Below are positions 17,931 to 26,668 of a DNA stretch of 38,658 nt, piece after piece (position 1 is the first letter of the stretch; each line of letters starts with the position of its first letter). This stretch comes from a virus. The notes below the pieces were generated by a model. It worked only from the letters and a program-made list of their open reading frames with translations. It had not been told where the DNA came from and made no database searches. The stretch covers positions 1 through 38,658 of the IMG/VR virus record IMGVR_UViG_3300012362_000005. The stretch is one strand, 5' to 3'. The position numbers and the translations under genes were made by a program.

Positions 17931-19043
17931 TTAAGCTTGACCGCCCTCGCGTTTCAGACGAAATACTTCCATCCAATCCTCGGTGCGGCCAGTCTTTTTG
18001 GCGGTTTCAAAAGCCGCCTGATAACGTCCCTGCCAATTCGCGTCTGGCGATTCACGGCTTGGAGCGCCGCTTGAAGGTTCAATCACAGGAATAGCTACAG
18101 CATTGCCGTTGCGATCGATCACGGGAACCGTTCCGGCCGGAACGGATATCGGTTCCAGCCTGGGAACGATGGATGGCGTCACAGGAGCCGGAGGAGCTGG
18201 GGCCGCTTTCCCATTTCCGGCCATGAGGTCCTTGAGCTTCATCTCCTGATATTTCCCGAACCAGAATGCCTGGGTATCCAACGCTCTAATGGCCATTGGA
18301 TTGGCGGCGACTTCCGGTTTGGCCAATTCCGCATCCACGAAGGCCTGAATTTTAGGAGCGTACGTCAAGAAATCATCCGCTCCCAAATCGGCTTTCACTT
18401 TAGCGTCCAATCGCTTCAATCCTTCTTGAAACTGCTGTGGTGCTACCAAGGTCCGCAGTTCGGCTAACTGGGTTTCCAAGGCGGCTATCCTTGGATCCTC
18501 GGCCGGCTTGACAGCCGGCGCAGGTGCAGGCGGTTCTCCTGGTTTAGGAACAGCAAGGGAAGGTTGAGGTGGAGTCGGTTGGCGCAATGCGGCGCGTTCC
18601 GCCTCCAGATTGGCTCGTTCGGCAGCTAATTTCTGTCCCTGAATCGTCAAGTGGCGCTCCAACTGAATGTTTTTCAGAACGTCTTTGGCGGGAACATCCA
18701 TTTCAACGCCATCCACTTTCATTCGCACCATCGTTCCATCGGGCAGCTTGCTGAGGTCAAGGTAGACCGGCGTGGTAGGTGCAGGGGCGGGTGGTATCGC
18801 GGGCGCGGGCTTCATGGCAGGCGTGGCCGCTGCCGGCGGGAGCGCTTTATCTTTGTCCTCAAAGGGTTTCACGGGTTGGTTGTAGATCACTCCATCCTCT
18901 CCAACAAATTCCGGAAACAACTTTGCGGTTGTCGATTGCACTCTCGGCGCAGGCGGTTCGCCCGGCTTGGGAGCCGGTGCGCTGCCCGGTCTGTCAAGAT
19001 TCAGCGCCGCCTCGGTGGCGGTAGCTTGGTCTGTTACTTCCAT
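17931..19043 (-). CDS. Putative capsid scaffolding protein
   Basis: The start at 19043 (MEVTDQATATEA, 370 aa) follows a strong AAAGGAGG; a longer frame to 19151 lacks a ribosome site and overlaps the previous gene. The N-terminal half is Pro/Ala/Lys-rich and disordered (APAPKPGEPPAPRV and similar). Residues about 140-160 (KDVLKNIQLERHLTIQGQKL) and 215-235 are coiled-coil-like. The C-terminus is charged and helical (EDWMEVFRLKREGGQA), as in scaffolds that bind the capsid shell by their C-terminus. It lies directly before the capsid gene, where scaffolds normally are. Function is inferred from these features. Confidence 0.75.
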   Translation of the reverse strand: MEVTDQATATEAALNLDRPGSAPAPKPGEPPAPRVQSTTAKLFPEFVGEDGVIYNQPVKPFEDKDKALPPAAATPAMKPAPAIPPAPAPTTPVYLDLSKLPDGTMVRMKVDGVEMDVPAKDVLKNIQLERHLTIQGQKLAAERANLEAERAALRQPTPPQPSLAVPKPGEPPAPAPAVKPAEDPRIAALETQLAELRTLVAPQQFQEGLKRLDAKVKADLGADDFLTYAPKIQAFVDAELAKPEVAANPMAIRALDTQAFWFGKYQEMKLKDLMAGNGKAAPAPPAPVTPSIVPRLEPISVPAGTVPVIDRNGNAVAIPVIEPSSGAPSRESPDANWQGRYQAAFETAKKTGRTEDWMEVFRLKREGGQA

Positions 19044-19059
19044 GGTGGCCTCCTTTGGC

Positions 19060-19407
19060 TCATTCCGTTGACGGAGTAGAGCTGGCCAACTCGTCAAGCT
19101 TATGGCGCGCGTCTCGCGCTTCTTGGATTCTCCCAAGGATGCGGCTTTCAATCCGGTCCAAGGATTCCATTTGGCCTTTGATATGCGCGACCTGAGCGAC
19201 GGAGTTGGGTACGAAATCGAGGCCCCGAATCATGGTCAGGATTTCCCGTTCCATGGGGGCGAAAACGTTTTCTTTGATCCACTTCAAATGTCCTCCATCC
19301 ACAAATTCTTCGAAGGGACGCGCCTCCACGATGATTTTCTGCCATCTGGAAGCTTCGCCAGCCGCTAACCGGATGACTTCGTCGATTTCTGAGGTTGCTT
19401 TAGCCAT
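19060..19407 (-). CDS. Hypothetical helical protein between portal and scaffold
   Basis: The product has 115 residues from MAKATSEIDEVIRL, strongly helical and charged (MESLDRIESRILGRIQEARD). The start is uncertain: ATG at 19407 directly follows the T-tract of an intrinsic terminator and has no ribosome site, while an in-frame ATG at 19425 lies inside the terminator hairpin. Position between portal and scaffold suggests a head-assembly cofactor. Function unknown. Confidence 0.6.
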   Translation of the reverse strand: MAKATSEIDEVIRLAAGEASRWQKIIVEARPFEEFVDGGHLKWIKENVFAPMEREILTMIRGLDFVPNSVAQVAHIKGQMESLDRIESRILGRIQEARDARHKLDELASSTPSTE

Positions 19408-19456
19408 AAAAAAAGCGGGTCGCATAGAGGGTATAGGCCCCTATACGGCCCGCTTT
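19408..19456 (-). terminator. Intrinsic terminator after the portal gene
   Basis: Read leftward: AAAGCGGG/CCCGCTTT outer stem (GCGGG 5-bp core at 19453-19449 with 19419-19415), inner GTATAG/CTATAC stem, and a run of seven T (19414-19408). It begins 27 nt after the portal stop. The T-tract ends one base before the ATG of the next gene. It would reduce, though probably not abolish, transcription into scaffold and capsid genes, or be bypassed by a phage antitermination mechanism. Confidence 0.75.
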
Positions 19457-19482
19457 GCTTACGTCGTTTAGATTTTAAAGAA

Positions 19483-21444
19483 CTATGCCGGCGCCAAAAT
19501 GTTTTGCTGCGCGGGACTCATCGGCGCCGATACTCCTGGCGGCGACGGCTGCCCCTTCGCGCCCTCTCCTTGCTGCGGAGGCGGAGGTTGCATCGCCGGG
19601 AGCTTCATTTCATCCACATTCTTGAATCCAAGCAACTTCGCGATCTGCTCAAAAGGGATCATGGGATTGAAAAATTTAACATTCGGAGCCTGGATCGCGC
19701 CAATCTGGAGCAGTTGCCCCATTTGAGCGTTGGCTTGGTTTCCGAGTTCCGAGAGAGTTTTATATTGCGCCATTTGCTGAGCCTTATTCTGTCCCAAGGC
19801 CGGCATGAAATCGAAATCGCCTTGGATGACAAGTGACGGCGGCGCTCCGATATACTTTCCTTTCTCATCCTTCACAAATTTCCAGCCGAGGACCCGGCCC
19901 GTGACCATCTCGATAAACGCATCCGATTCATACTCCTGCTCATAGCGAAGCAAGTATTGAAACAACGGCACCAGCCCCGTCAAAGCGATATTCCGTATGA
20001 CCATATTCGTTTTCTTAGACGAATTCGATTGCAGAATATTGGAGGTCGTCGCCGCCTGCTCATCATTCGCCTGAGAATTCACGCCCAACTGCTCGGCGCT
20101 GATCGATGAGATTTCAGCGTAGAGCGCGTCCGTCCGCTGCTGTGCCGGCAAACTGATCGCCACGGGATTAGACATTTCCAGTTCCCGTATGGCTTCCGGC
20201 GTGACATCGGCGCCCTGAATGATTCCACCCATTTTCCTGATTTTTGCCGCCATCAAATCGATTCCGGCGTTTTTATTGATCAACAGCGGCGGACGCAGGG
20301 CTCGAGCAACGGCTTCCCGTTCCTGATTGATCCGGGCATTGGTTTCCTTTTGCAATCCCTTCGTCACTTGCGGGAACGACTTCCCATACATCTGATGCGC
20401 TTCGGGGAACGAGGTCGCCACAATGAACGGCGGCCGGACCGTTTCTGTCGGGTCAAACTGGAGCGGCAGATTATTGTCCACCCAACCGCGCATCTCCGCC
20501 ATAGGACGCTCGGCGTTCCCGCCCAGAACGAAACTCCCCGATATCAGATGGCCATCCGAGGCCTTGGGTTGCAAATCCCAGAATTCATAGACCCAGATCG
20601 CTTGCAGTTCCATCACATCCTCGGGCGCGCCGGCAAAGGGCGACCCTTGATTCAAATTCCTCTGGTTCTTGATAAGATCCGTCCCGGGCATCGTCCCCGC
20701 CCAGGGGATCAAGTCCACATTCTTATAGCCTCGTTTTTCGCAGTAATCGCGCGTGCGCTTCACGCGGTGGCAGATCGGAAAATTCCAGTAATTCTTCCAA
20801 GTGCTCTCGAAGTGGAAAAATAAATCCTCATAGGGGACGCATTCCACTACCGGCGTGAAAAACTGGATGACTTTCTCCATATCCGCCGGATCGGGCGGTT
20901 CCACGGAATTTCCATTTTCATCGACCAGGTAAGAAGTCCGCACCCCTTTCAATTTGGTTCGGATGATCTTAAATCGGGGATAGATTTTCAGGATGCCGAT
21001 CTTATTTTTGATGGCATCCTGCACGAATTCATAGATTTCCTGGTACGCCATAATGGGGTGCCCATTCAACCGATAGTTGATGAGCGCCTTGATGATATCG
21101 AGCGTTTCGCGCGGAACCGACTTCCAGGACCGGATCGTGCAGAGTTCCTCGAAATCGAAAAACCATGTTTCTAGGCATTCTTCGATAATACGCTGCACCT
21201 GGGCATAAGTCTTTGGAATGAACAGGCGCGGGACGCCGAGCATTTCGGAGAACGCGATTTCCTTCTTATCGAACTTGGCGTCGTAGAGGTCATTATCCTC
21301 AGCCCATCCGAATTCAACGAGGTTTCGGACGTTGCGGCTCATCCGCAAAATATCGTAGCCCCGCCGGATGAGAGCCCATTCCTCGGTTCCGGGCTTGCCG
21401 ATGTATTCGACTTGACTGTCGGCGGGGAAGGGAATCGCGTCCAT
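19483..21444 (-). CDS. Portal protein (podovirus type)
   Basis: The product has 653 residues, the usual length for large podovirus-type portals (P22/SU10-like). It sits immediately after TerL (1-nt overlap) and before the scaffold and capsid genes. Long helical regions are seen: residues about 430-475 (ISSISAEQLGVNSQANDEQA, then TTSNILQSNSSKKTNMV) and IALTGLVPLFQYLLRYEQEY, typical of the portal stem/wing. The Pro/Gln-rich C-terminal tail (MQPPPPQQGEGAKGQPSPPG) is disordered. It forms the dodecameric ring at the capsid vertex through which DNA is packaged. No single diagnostic motif; the assignment comes from length, order and helical pattern. Confidence 0.85.
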   Translation of the reverse strand: MDAIPFPADSQVEYIGKPGTEEWALIRRGYDILRMSRNVRNLVEFGWAEDNDLYDAKFDKKEIAFSEMLGVPRLFIPKTYAQVQRIIEECLETWFFDFEELCTIRSWKSVPRETLDIIKALINYRLNGHPIMAYQEIYEFVQDAIKNKIGILKIYPRFKIIRTKLKGVRTSYLVDENGNSVEPPDPADMEKVIQFFTPVVECVPYEDLFFHFESTWKNYWNFPICHRVKRTRDYCEKRGYKNVDLIPWAGTMPGTDLIKNQRNLNQGSPFAGAPEDVMELQAIWVYEFWDLQPKASDGHLISGSFVLGGNAERPMAEMRGWVDNNLPLQFDPTETVRPPFIVATSFPEAHQMYGKSFPQVTKGLQKETNARINQEREAVARALRPPLLINKNAGIDLMAAKIRKMGGIIQGADVTPEAIRELEMSNPVAISLPAQQRTDALYAEISSISAEQLGVNSQANDEQAATTSNILQSNSSKKTNMVIRNIALTGLVPLFQYLLRYEQEYESDAFIEMVTGRVLGWKFVKDEKGKYIGAPPSLVIQGDFDFMPALGQNKAQQMAQYKTLSELGNQANAQMGQLLQIGAIQAPNVKFFNPMIPFEQIAKLLGFKNVDEMKLPAMQPPPPQQGEGAKGQPSPPGVSAPMSPAQQNILAPA

Positions 21445-23180
21445 CAGAACGCCGCCTCCACGTCGGCAAACTCAAACTCCTCTTTCGTCGGCGCTTCATG
21501 GGGAAACCATCCCAGCCTCGACTGAAAAACATACCGCATCGCCGCATGATGGTCGTGCTTGCCTTCCTGGATTTTATCTTTCGGCCCGCGCACGTCCTCG
21601 TTGGCGTAGGTGTCGCGCTGCAAGGTCCGCATCGAGTTGATCAAGAGTTGATTCTCCGGCCGATCGAGAATGTAAAGCCCCGGAGTGTGATCGTCTCGTC
21701 CCTGTAATAGGCCGCGAATAATATCCACACCGGCCAGAATGGAACCTTGATACGAATCTGCTTTCCGCAGACCTCGCAGTGCAAAATCTCCATGGGTAAG
21801 AATCTTCCAAATGTTGATATTGTCGAAAGCCGTACGGTCGGAGTCGCAGTGGGGATCGACTTTTCCGAAGGCGTACCGGTAAGTTCTGAGGAGCGCATTT
21901 AAGTCCTCCTTGACGGCGCCGATGCGCTTCTCGCCGAGGTAGCAGCGGTCCACGAAAGCGGTCTCATCCCGGTCTACGCAGACGACGACGGCCGCCGTCG
22001 CTTTGACCTCATGCGGATCGAGTCCCAGATAAGCCACATACAGCAAGTAAGGGCACATGGGGTTGTGATAACTCTCGGCCGGGTCGGCATTCCAATCAGC
22101 GCGTATTCCAGCGCAATGGCAATCCAGATACTCCCCATCCCCCAAGCCCAGCTTTTCCGGCGGCAGGACATGGATCCTCCGTTTAAAATACGACCCATAG
22201 ATCAGCCCCGACAGACTGATCCACTCGCCCAAGAGCCGCATTTTCAGCGTGTCGTAGCTTCGGATGTTCGAGCAGATTTCGCGCAGGACGTTCAGGTTCG
22301 CTTTCGGGTTCGAGATCGAACAGAGCTGGAACCAGCGGATCGAGTTTCCTTTGGCGTCCGCATCCTTGTTCCAGAGCCGGTCATAGACCCAGGAGAGGCC
22401 GTTAGTCGGCGTCATTCCGAAGGCGATGTTCAATTTATCCGAGGTGACGAATCGCATCAGGTTTTCGTCGAAGATATCTTCTCTCGGCTCCTCGTCATAA
22501 CGTATCCGGTCCCGCGGGGGCCCTTGGTAGGTTCCGACTTCGGCGTTGTTCGTCATGAGATCGACTGTCGCGCAGACTTCGCGCTCTTTCGGGTGGACCA
22601 AAGTAAGTTCCATCTTCTCCGCCGACCAGGACTTTTCCCAACGGCCGTCGATCAAATAATCCCGCGGGACCCAGTTCCGGATCGCCGGCAGGTTATGCTT
22701 CAGGATGCCGTTCTGATAGTCTTCGCAGACCACGCGGATCCGGTTCATCTTTTTCGCCGGCAATTTCGACTCGGGGTAAATCCCTTTCAGGCTGGGCGGG
22801 ATCATGCGGCATCCGAAGATCAAATCCTCGATCGTGCAGGTGGTGGTTTTCGACGACTGGTTTCCTCCTGAAACGCCAGTGATATTCGCGGTGCAGGCAT
22901 GGACATCTTCCGCTGAATCGACGCGCGGCGGTATATCGGCCGGGCGCAGGAACTCCGACAAAAACCGCCGTTCTTCCGGGCTGATGGCGCTGCGGGTGGG
23001 CTCGTAGAAATAGAACGGGTCGGAGCTTTTCAGCTGCTCATATTCCGCGAGGCGGGCGTTCAGGAACTCGGTTTCTGCGGCCTGGGCGCGGCGGAGGTCT
23101 TCGACGGTGAGGAGCTTTCTGGGCCGGCCGGTATGGCGCATCAGAGTCCGGTCGGGTTTAGTCGCGAGCTTCGGTGGCAT
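21444..23180 (-). CDS. terL: Terminase large subunit
   Basis: The product has 578 residues. The N-terminal ATPase has a variant Walker A, GGNQSSKTT (residues 105-113), Walker B RIRYDEEP (225-232, with DEE), and a coupling motif MTPTNG (256-261). The C-terminal RNase H-like nuclease shows YLGLDPHEV (384-392), CDSD (445-448) and HDHHAAMRY (542-550), giving the expected acidic residues. It cuts concatemeric DNA and drives it into the procapsid through the portal. The ATG lies 4 nt after the upstream stop. A downstream in-frame ATG at residue 14 is an alternative start. Confidence 0.92.
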   Translation of the reverse strand: MPPKLATKPDRTLMRHTGRPRKLLTVEDLRRAQAAETEFLNARLAEYEQLKSSDPFYFYEPTRSAISPEERRFLSEFLRPADIPPRVDSAEDVHACTANITGVSGGNQSSKTTTCTIEDLIFGCRMIPPSLKGIYPESKLPAKKMNRIRVVCEDYQNGILKHNLPAIRNWVPRDYLIDGRWEKSWSAEKMELTLVHPKEREVCATVDLMTNNAEVGTYQGPPRDRIRYDEEPREDIFDENLMRFVTSDKLNIAFGMTPTNGLSWVYDRLWNKDADAKGNSIRWFQLCSISNPKANLNVLREICSNIRSYDTLKMRLLGEWISLSGLIYGSYFKRRIHVLPPEKLGLGDGEYLDCHCAGIRADWNADPAESYHNPMCPYLLYVAYLGLDPHEVKATAAVVVCVDRDETAFVDRCYLGEKRIGAVKEDLNALLRTYRYAFGKVDPHCDSDRTAFDNINIWKILTHGDFALRGLRKADSYQGSILAGVDIIRGLLQGRDDHTPGLYILDRPENQLLINSMRTLQRDTYANEDVRGPKDKIQEGKHDHHAAMRYVFQSRLGWFPHEAPTKEEFEFADVEAAF

Positions 23181-23184
23181 CCGT

Positions 23185-23445
23185 TCAGCCCGGGTTCTTC
23201 ACGCCGGGGGACTGGCCCGAATCGACGGTGAGCTTCATTCCGTTCCGGCGGGCGAAATTCACGGGTCCTTTCCCCGGCTGTTCGAGGTCGTCGAGGTTAA
23301 TTTCGATCGGGTCTCCGTTGCCGATGCCGCGCCGGTTCGGCTTCTGGGATTTCCGGTTGGCAGCGATATCGCTGCCGCGACCGGGTCCTCGGCCTTCGGT
23401 GAAATATCCCCTAGTCCCCCCTGCGCCGGCGCCTTCATTGCTCAT
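23185..23445 (-). CDS. Hypothetical Gly/Arg/Asn-rich protein before terL
   Basis: The product has 86 residues, Gly/Arg/Asn-rich and predicted disordered at the N-terminus ([20 protein letters not shown]), with a short conserved-looking core ([20 protein letters not shown]). The start overlaps the stop of the 60-aa gene (ATGA). No family is recognised. It is too small and disordered to be a typical small terminase. Confidence 0.55.
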   Translation of the reverse strand: MSNEGAGAGGTRGYFTEGRGPGRGSDIAANRKSQKPNRRGIGNGDPIEINLDDLEQPGKGPVNFARRNGMKLTVDSGQSPGVKNPG

Positions 23446-23624
23446 GATTTCCCTCCATGTCTCCCGTAATCGTGGTACGACTTCCCGCCGTGGTGTGCCC
23501 GGCGCTTATAGTGCGCCGTATGCAGAGCGGCCGCCACGGCCTGATTCGCCGGGTGGCCGGCGTTCACCATTTCGCGGATGTTCTGTTCGATCGTCGCGCG
23601 CGATTTTCCCGGTTCGAGCGGCAT
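23442..23624 (-). CDS. Small basic conserved-type phage protein
   Basis: The product has 60 residues. The opening [20 protein letters not shown], then [14 protein letters not shown], matches a widespread small phage protein whose pattern is PGKSxxxIxxNIxExxxxGxPxxQAxAxA. The tail is basic and His/Gly-rich ([15 protein letters not shown]). The gene is close to the portal/terminase genes in many phages, as here. Function unknown. Confidence 0.7.
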   Translation of the reverse strand: MPLEPGKSRATIEQNIREMVNAGHPANQAVAAALHTAHYKRRAHHGGKSYHDYGRHGGKS

Positions 23625-23626
23625 GG

Positions 23627-24976
23627 CTAAGGCTTCCCGGCGACGAACGTTTTAAGCTGCACGCCTCCCGTGGTTGGTCCCTGGACGTTCAGGCGCAGCC
23701 AGTTATAGCTGACCGGCCCCAGGTCCCAGATACTCACGGTTCCGGTCGATGAAAACACGCTCATGGTAATGCTGGCGATCGCGACGTTATACACGGTCGT
23801 CGTCAGCGGCGCCCAGTTCGTCTGATCGTTTGAGGCTTCCCAGCGAAACGTGGGAGTGCCGGTGATCGCTAGAGGAGCCAGCGTGTAAGTATGGGCCGCG
23901 GTCTGGGTTCCGGAGGAGGTCGGCACCACGTCCGCCTGCCCGAGCTGCGCCTTAGCGGAGGTCGTCGCCAGCATGAATGTCCCGGCCGTCACCGGCACCA
24001 CATAATACGTCGTCTGGTTCGTCAGGCCTGAAATCGCGAGCGTCCCCGCCGTATACAGGACGGGGAGCGCCTTGGTGAATTTATGAGCCGCGATCGTGAT
24101 CGTCCCGACATTAATCGCGAACGAGGAATCCATCGCTCCGAACATCGATCCCGTGGCATTCCCCAGGGCGGTGCTCGAGGAGGTAAACGGACCGATCGTG
24201 AGCGCGCTTTGGGTGGTGGTGGTAATCGTATAACTCGTATTCAAGCCCACGCTGTTTGTCGTGGAAGTGACCACCGACCCCACCGCCTGGGAAGTGACGG
24301 TCAAACTCGCGACGGAGGCGTTAAACGCCGCCGCCAGGTTCGTCGCCGTCTGAGCCGTGGAAGTAATCGGGATGAAATCCTTCCCCGCCAGCACGCAGGT
24401 TCCATTGATGCACGCCGTCGCGGCGTCCTGCCCTCCCGAAAACGCCGCCGAGGATATCGCCGTCAAGGAACTCGACTGGATCGAAAATTTATTCCAATAA
24501 CTCCCGTACGCCGGCGCCGTCGAAAACACAACCCCCGTCGCCGATCCGAACGCGCAAGTCGATAAATATACCGTCTGACTGGCAATATCAGAGGCGATGT
24601 TGCAGGCCGTGTTCGAACTGGTGAGCAAATCCACCCGAATCGGAATGTTGCTCCCAGCTATAAACAACGTCTGGTTCGCCAGCGCCGTGTTCGAGGTGAT
24701 CAATACCTTCGCCGTGGCCGTCGCCGTGCTGAGCGCCAAAAACGACGCCACCGTGAAGGTCCCCGTGCTCTGTTCCCCATCCGTGAACGTCTGTGCCGCC
24801 ACCGTCGCGGAAGCCCAGTTCACCTGCATCGAGACGGACTTCACCTGCGATAAATCCAGATAATACGTGTTCGAGTACGCCAGCGCCGTCTCGTTGGTCA
24901 ATACGGCCTGCGACGGAATCTCCGCGGCGGCAGCCCAACTCCCCAATAACGCCAACGCGATCAATAATCGTCTCAT
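23627..24976 (-). CDS. Secreted-looking Ser/Thr/Ala-rich protein with beta-strand repeats
   Basis: The start at 24976 ([20 protein letters not shown]) is preferred: it follows the upstream stop by one base with an AGGGG site, and it gives a classic Sec signal peptide (two Arg, hydrophobic core, Ala-rich cleavage region before EIPSQ). The product has 449 residues. The mature part is Ser/Thr/Ala/Val-rich and beta-strand-like. A middle segment ([20 protein letters not shown], then [13 protein letters not shown]) resembles repeat units of phage structural/adhesin-like proteins. The C-terminus ([15 protein letters not shown], then [10 protein letters not shown]) resembles a carbohydrate- or surface-binding beta domain. 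A signal peptide is unusual for a virion protein. It could be an exported adhesin, a decoration protein or a surface-exclusion factor. Confidence 0.75.
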   Translation of the reverse strand: MRRLLIALALLGSWAAAAEIPSQAVLTNETALAYSNTYYLDLSQVKSVSMQVNWASATVAAQTFTDGEQSTGTFTVASFLALSTATATAKVLITSNTALANQTLFIAGSNIPIRVDLLTSSNTACNIASDIASQTVYLSTCAFGSATGVVFSTAPAYGSYWNKFSIQSSSLTAISSAAFSGGQDAATACINGTCVLAGKDFIPITSTAQTATNLAAAFNASVASLTVTSQAVGSVVTSTTNSVGLNTSYTITTTTQSALTIGPFTSSSTALGNATGSMFGAMDSSFAINVGTITIAAHKFTKALPVLYTAGTLAISGLTNQTTYYVVPVTAGTFMLATTSAKAQLGQADVVPTSSGTQTAAHTYTLAPLAITGTPTFRWEASNDQTNWAPLTTTVYNVAIASITMSVFSSTGTVSIWDLGPVSYNWLRLNVQGPTTGGVQLKTFVAGKP

Positions 24977-24977
24977 C

Positions 24978-25151
24978 CTATTGCCCCTGCACGTAATCCC
25001 CATGCGCCGCCACCTGGTAATACTCCGTGTCCGACCACTTCAACTGCGCCTTCGCCGTCGATCCGTTAATCACCGTCGCCGGCAAAACCACCTTGCCAGA
25101 CTGTTTACGAACCACAGTCACATCCCTTAGCCCCCGCATCATCCAGTACAT
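24978..25151 (-). CDS. Small beta-rich protein before the secreted-looking gene
   Basis: Starting at the ATG at 25151, which has GGGAGGG just upstream, the product has 57 residues (MYWMMRGLRDVTVVRKQSGK onward). It contains a short beta-strand pattern (KVVLPATVINGSTAKAQLKW). The TAG stop is one base before the next gene's ATG, so the two are coupled. No family is recognised. Confidence 0.55.
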   Translation of the reverse strand: MYWMMRGLRDVTVVRKQSGKVVLPATVINGSTAKAQLKWSDTEYYQVAAHGDYVQGQ

Positions 25152-25255
25152 AAATCCCTCCCACACACTGGACACTTCCCCGGCGGAACCGCCTCCGAAC
25201 CCTCTATAACCGCATTCGGCTCAGGCACACTCTCCGTCTCCTCCGGACCTCTCAT
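25139..25255 (-). CDS. Tiny Cys-rich protein
   Basis: The product has 38 residues: acidic and Pro-rich first half (MRGPEETESVPEPNA), then PPGKCPVCGRDLCTG, a CxxC with an extra Cys that could bind a metal. A good GGAGGG lies 7 nt upstream of the ATG. It overlaps the upstream stop as ATGA and the downstream gene by 13 nt. Cys-knuckle micro-proteins like this are common in phage genomes. Confidence 0.5.
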   Translation of the reverse strand: MRGPEETESVPEPNAVIEGSEAVPPGKCPVCGRDLCTG

Positions 25256-25452
25256 GCCGCTACCCTCCGTTCGCCCATCGCTAATCGCATGTCCCCATGA
25301 CGCACCACCCGATGCTCAATTCCCATCAAATCCCCCCCGAGCAAAATAATCTCCGGCTCACAGTAACAATCCGTCGCACGACCGTAGACATGCGAGTAAT
25401 CGTCCCCTGCATAAATCTGATGATGCCATATGATCCGCAGCAGACTAGGCAC
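25252..25452 (-). CDS. Small phage protein with DCYCEPE motif
   Basis: The product has 66 residues from a GTG at 25452, a start without an obvious ribosome site and therefore uncertain. The core DDYSHVYGRATDCYCEPEII, then MGIEHRVVRHGD, matches the pattern of small phage proteins that read HVxPxxDxxxHxxxxDCWCxPxxxxxxxxxVxH. The stop overlaps the next start as ATGA. Function unknown. Confidence 0.5.
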   Translation of the reverse strand: MPSLLRIIWHHQIYAGDDYSHVYGRATDCYCEPEIILLGGDLMGIEHRVVRHGDMRLAMGERRVAA

Positions 25453-25487
25453 GCCGCAGCCCGCAAGACCCCATACACTCGATGCAG

Positions 25488-25769
25488 TCAGACATGAATA
25501 ATCTCCAGTCCCCGCTCGGCAATCAATCCAGACCCTGTGATGGCCACGACGCCCGTCGAAAATTTGCTTTTTGTTTTTTTCGGCGGGAAAGGGGGATGGG
25601 ACCCATAACCACCCTCCGGGGCCGCCCCCCCTGCCCCGACCTCCAGGGCCCGCGCCAGACGTAGAGCCCAGAACATATCGACGAGCGCCGCGACTCCTTC
25701 CCGGCTCATGGGCGATGGGTCGCCCTCATTCACCGTCGATAGCTTCTGATAACGTTTATTATATTTCAT
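25488..25769 (-). CDS. Hypothetical protein downstream of the putative small terminase
   Basis: The product has 93 residues. The N-terminal half is helical (REGVAALVDMFWALRLARAL), and the middle is Gly/Pro/Lys-rich (PPFPPKKTKSKFS). It follows the TerS-like gene by 28 nt. No family is recognised, and start choice is uncertain: ATG at 25769 has only a weak GAG site. A tract of seven A within the gene (minus strand) does not match the reading frame of a -1 slippery heptamer. Confidence 0.45.
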   Translation of the reverse strand: MKYNKRYQKLSTVNEGDPSPMSREGVAALVDMFWALRLARALEVGAGGAAPEGGYGSHPPFPPKKTKSKFSTGVVAITGSGLIAERGLEIIHV

Positions 25770-25797
25770 ATTCTCAGACGATAGTCATACGCATGTA

Positions 25798-26304
25798 TCA
25801 TGCTTCGCTCAGTCTGTCCGTGATGGCTGTCAAACGTGCGCGCGAGTCGGTGATCGCCTTCTGCAAGTTCAATGCTACGTCGGTAACAGAGAATGTGGAC
25901 CGTGCATCGCCCGACATATCACGCGCCTTATCGACGGCGATCCCGGCGACCATCATGAGTTGAGGAGCGGAGCACATTTCCATCTTCTCAGGGGTGATGT
26001 TTGAGACGGCCCAATCGGCGGTATGGAGGAATTTTGCGGGCAACCTTTTTTGGAGTTGGCGCACTGTCTCTATATCGTATGTCGTACGTTCAGCAATAGC
26101 GGCGACGGTATCGCGGTTCAAGTGTGCGAGTTTGGCGGCTTGGCGTTCAGAGTGGCCCGTTTCGAGCAAAGCTTTACAAAATACTTGTTTTTGGTGGGGA
26201 GTACGCTCCAAAGTTATGGCCACGGGATGAGTATGCGATGTGTTTGCGCATTTGTCAAATCGGGCGCCGGCTGGCAATGGAGTAGTGGGCCAGCGGGGAT
26301 CCAA
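25798..26304 (-). CDS. Putative terminase small subunit / HTH DNA-binding protein
   Basis: The frame gives up to 168 residues; the start is uncertain (TTG at 26304, or GTG at 26223, which is close to the first conserved-looking residues ITLERTPHQKQVF; neither has a clear ribosome site). A helix-turn-helix is visible in SERQAAKLAHLNRDTVAAIA. The rest (ITPEKMEMCSAPQLMMVAGI, then AVDKARDMSG) resembles phage HTH proteins often labelled small terminase or DNA-binding regulator. It is the first gene of the leftward late block and lies upstream of terL, where a DNA-recognising packaging subunit is expected. A late-gene regulator is the main alternative. Confidence 0.6.
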   Translation of the reverse strand: MDPRWPTTPLPAGARFDKCANTSHTHPVAITLERTPHQKQVFCKALLETGHSERQAAKLAHLNRDTVAAIAERTTYDIETVRQLQKRLPAKFLHTADWAVSNITPEKMEMCSAPQLMMVAGIAVDKARDMSGDARSTFSVTDVALNLQKAITDSRARLTAITDRLSEA

Positions 26305-26463
26305 TGTTGGGGCTCGCAGTTCCCCTCCGCATTTGCGATCCTAGGCCCCTAAAAATTGGTGGCCATGCTAGATGATGTGATGTCAGTTTTAAGCCTCACA
26401 GATTGCAAAAACAAAATTCTCATTGAGTTTAATATGTTGTTAATGTTACTATCTATATTCCCT

Positions 26464-26499
26464 TATATATAATATAAATATATATATATATTATATATA
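26464..26499. repeat. AT-only inverted repeat, 13-bp arms
   Basis: TATATATAATATA at 26464-26476 is the exact reverse complement of TATATTATATATA at 26487-26499, with a 10-nt spacer also made only of A and T. It could form a cruciform or an easily melted element. Low sequence complexity means chance expansion is also possible. Confidence 0.6.
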
Positions 26500-26636
26500 T
26501 AGACAAGTAAGTATTATGTATTACTAGGGGTTATAGGACATGGGGGGGGAAAGGCAAACATATTGAACTCATTCTATTTTTAGTTGTTTTGTATCTAATC
26601 GTTGACGGAAAATAAGAATTATAGACGGTGGCTAAA

Positions 26637-26668
26637 TTGACAAATAGCAATAAGATATATGTTATAAT
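26637..26668 (+). promoter_or_regulatory. Rightward promoter for early block A
   Basis: A consensus TTGACA (26637-26642) and TATAAT (26663-26668) are 20 nt apart, longer than optimal, but TG at 26660-26661 makes an extended -10 (TGtTATAAT). The first rightward gene starts at 26717, leaving a leader of about 40 nt. A second TATAAT at 26694-26699 lacks a matching -35. Confidence 0.6.

Noticed and set aside
23185-23445. Small terminase directly upstream of terL
   Set aside because: The 86-aa product is disordered and has no HTH. The HTH-containing gene at 25798-26304 is a better candidate.
25445-25495. 16-codon Cys-rich frame (MSDCIECMGSCGLRRA) before the 66-aa gene
   Set aside because: It has a GGAG site, but it is too short to support on sequence alone; it may simply be a leader that couples translation.
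25562-25585. A-rich tract in the 93-aa gene as a -1 programmed frameshift site
   Set aside because: The reading frame does not place codons as X-XXY-YYZ on the A tract, and no extended frame follows that would make sense.
26461-26510. tRNA or structured RNA in the AT-rich palindrome
   Set aside because: The tract is a simple alternating TA sequence; no cloverleaf or conserved loops are visible. No tRNA was recognised anywhere in the window.
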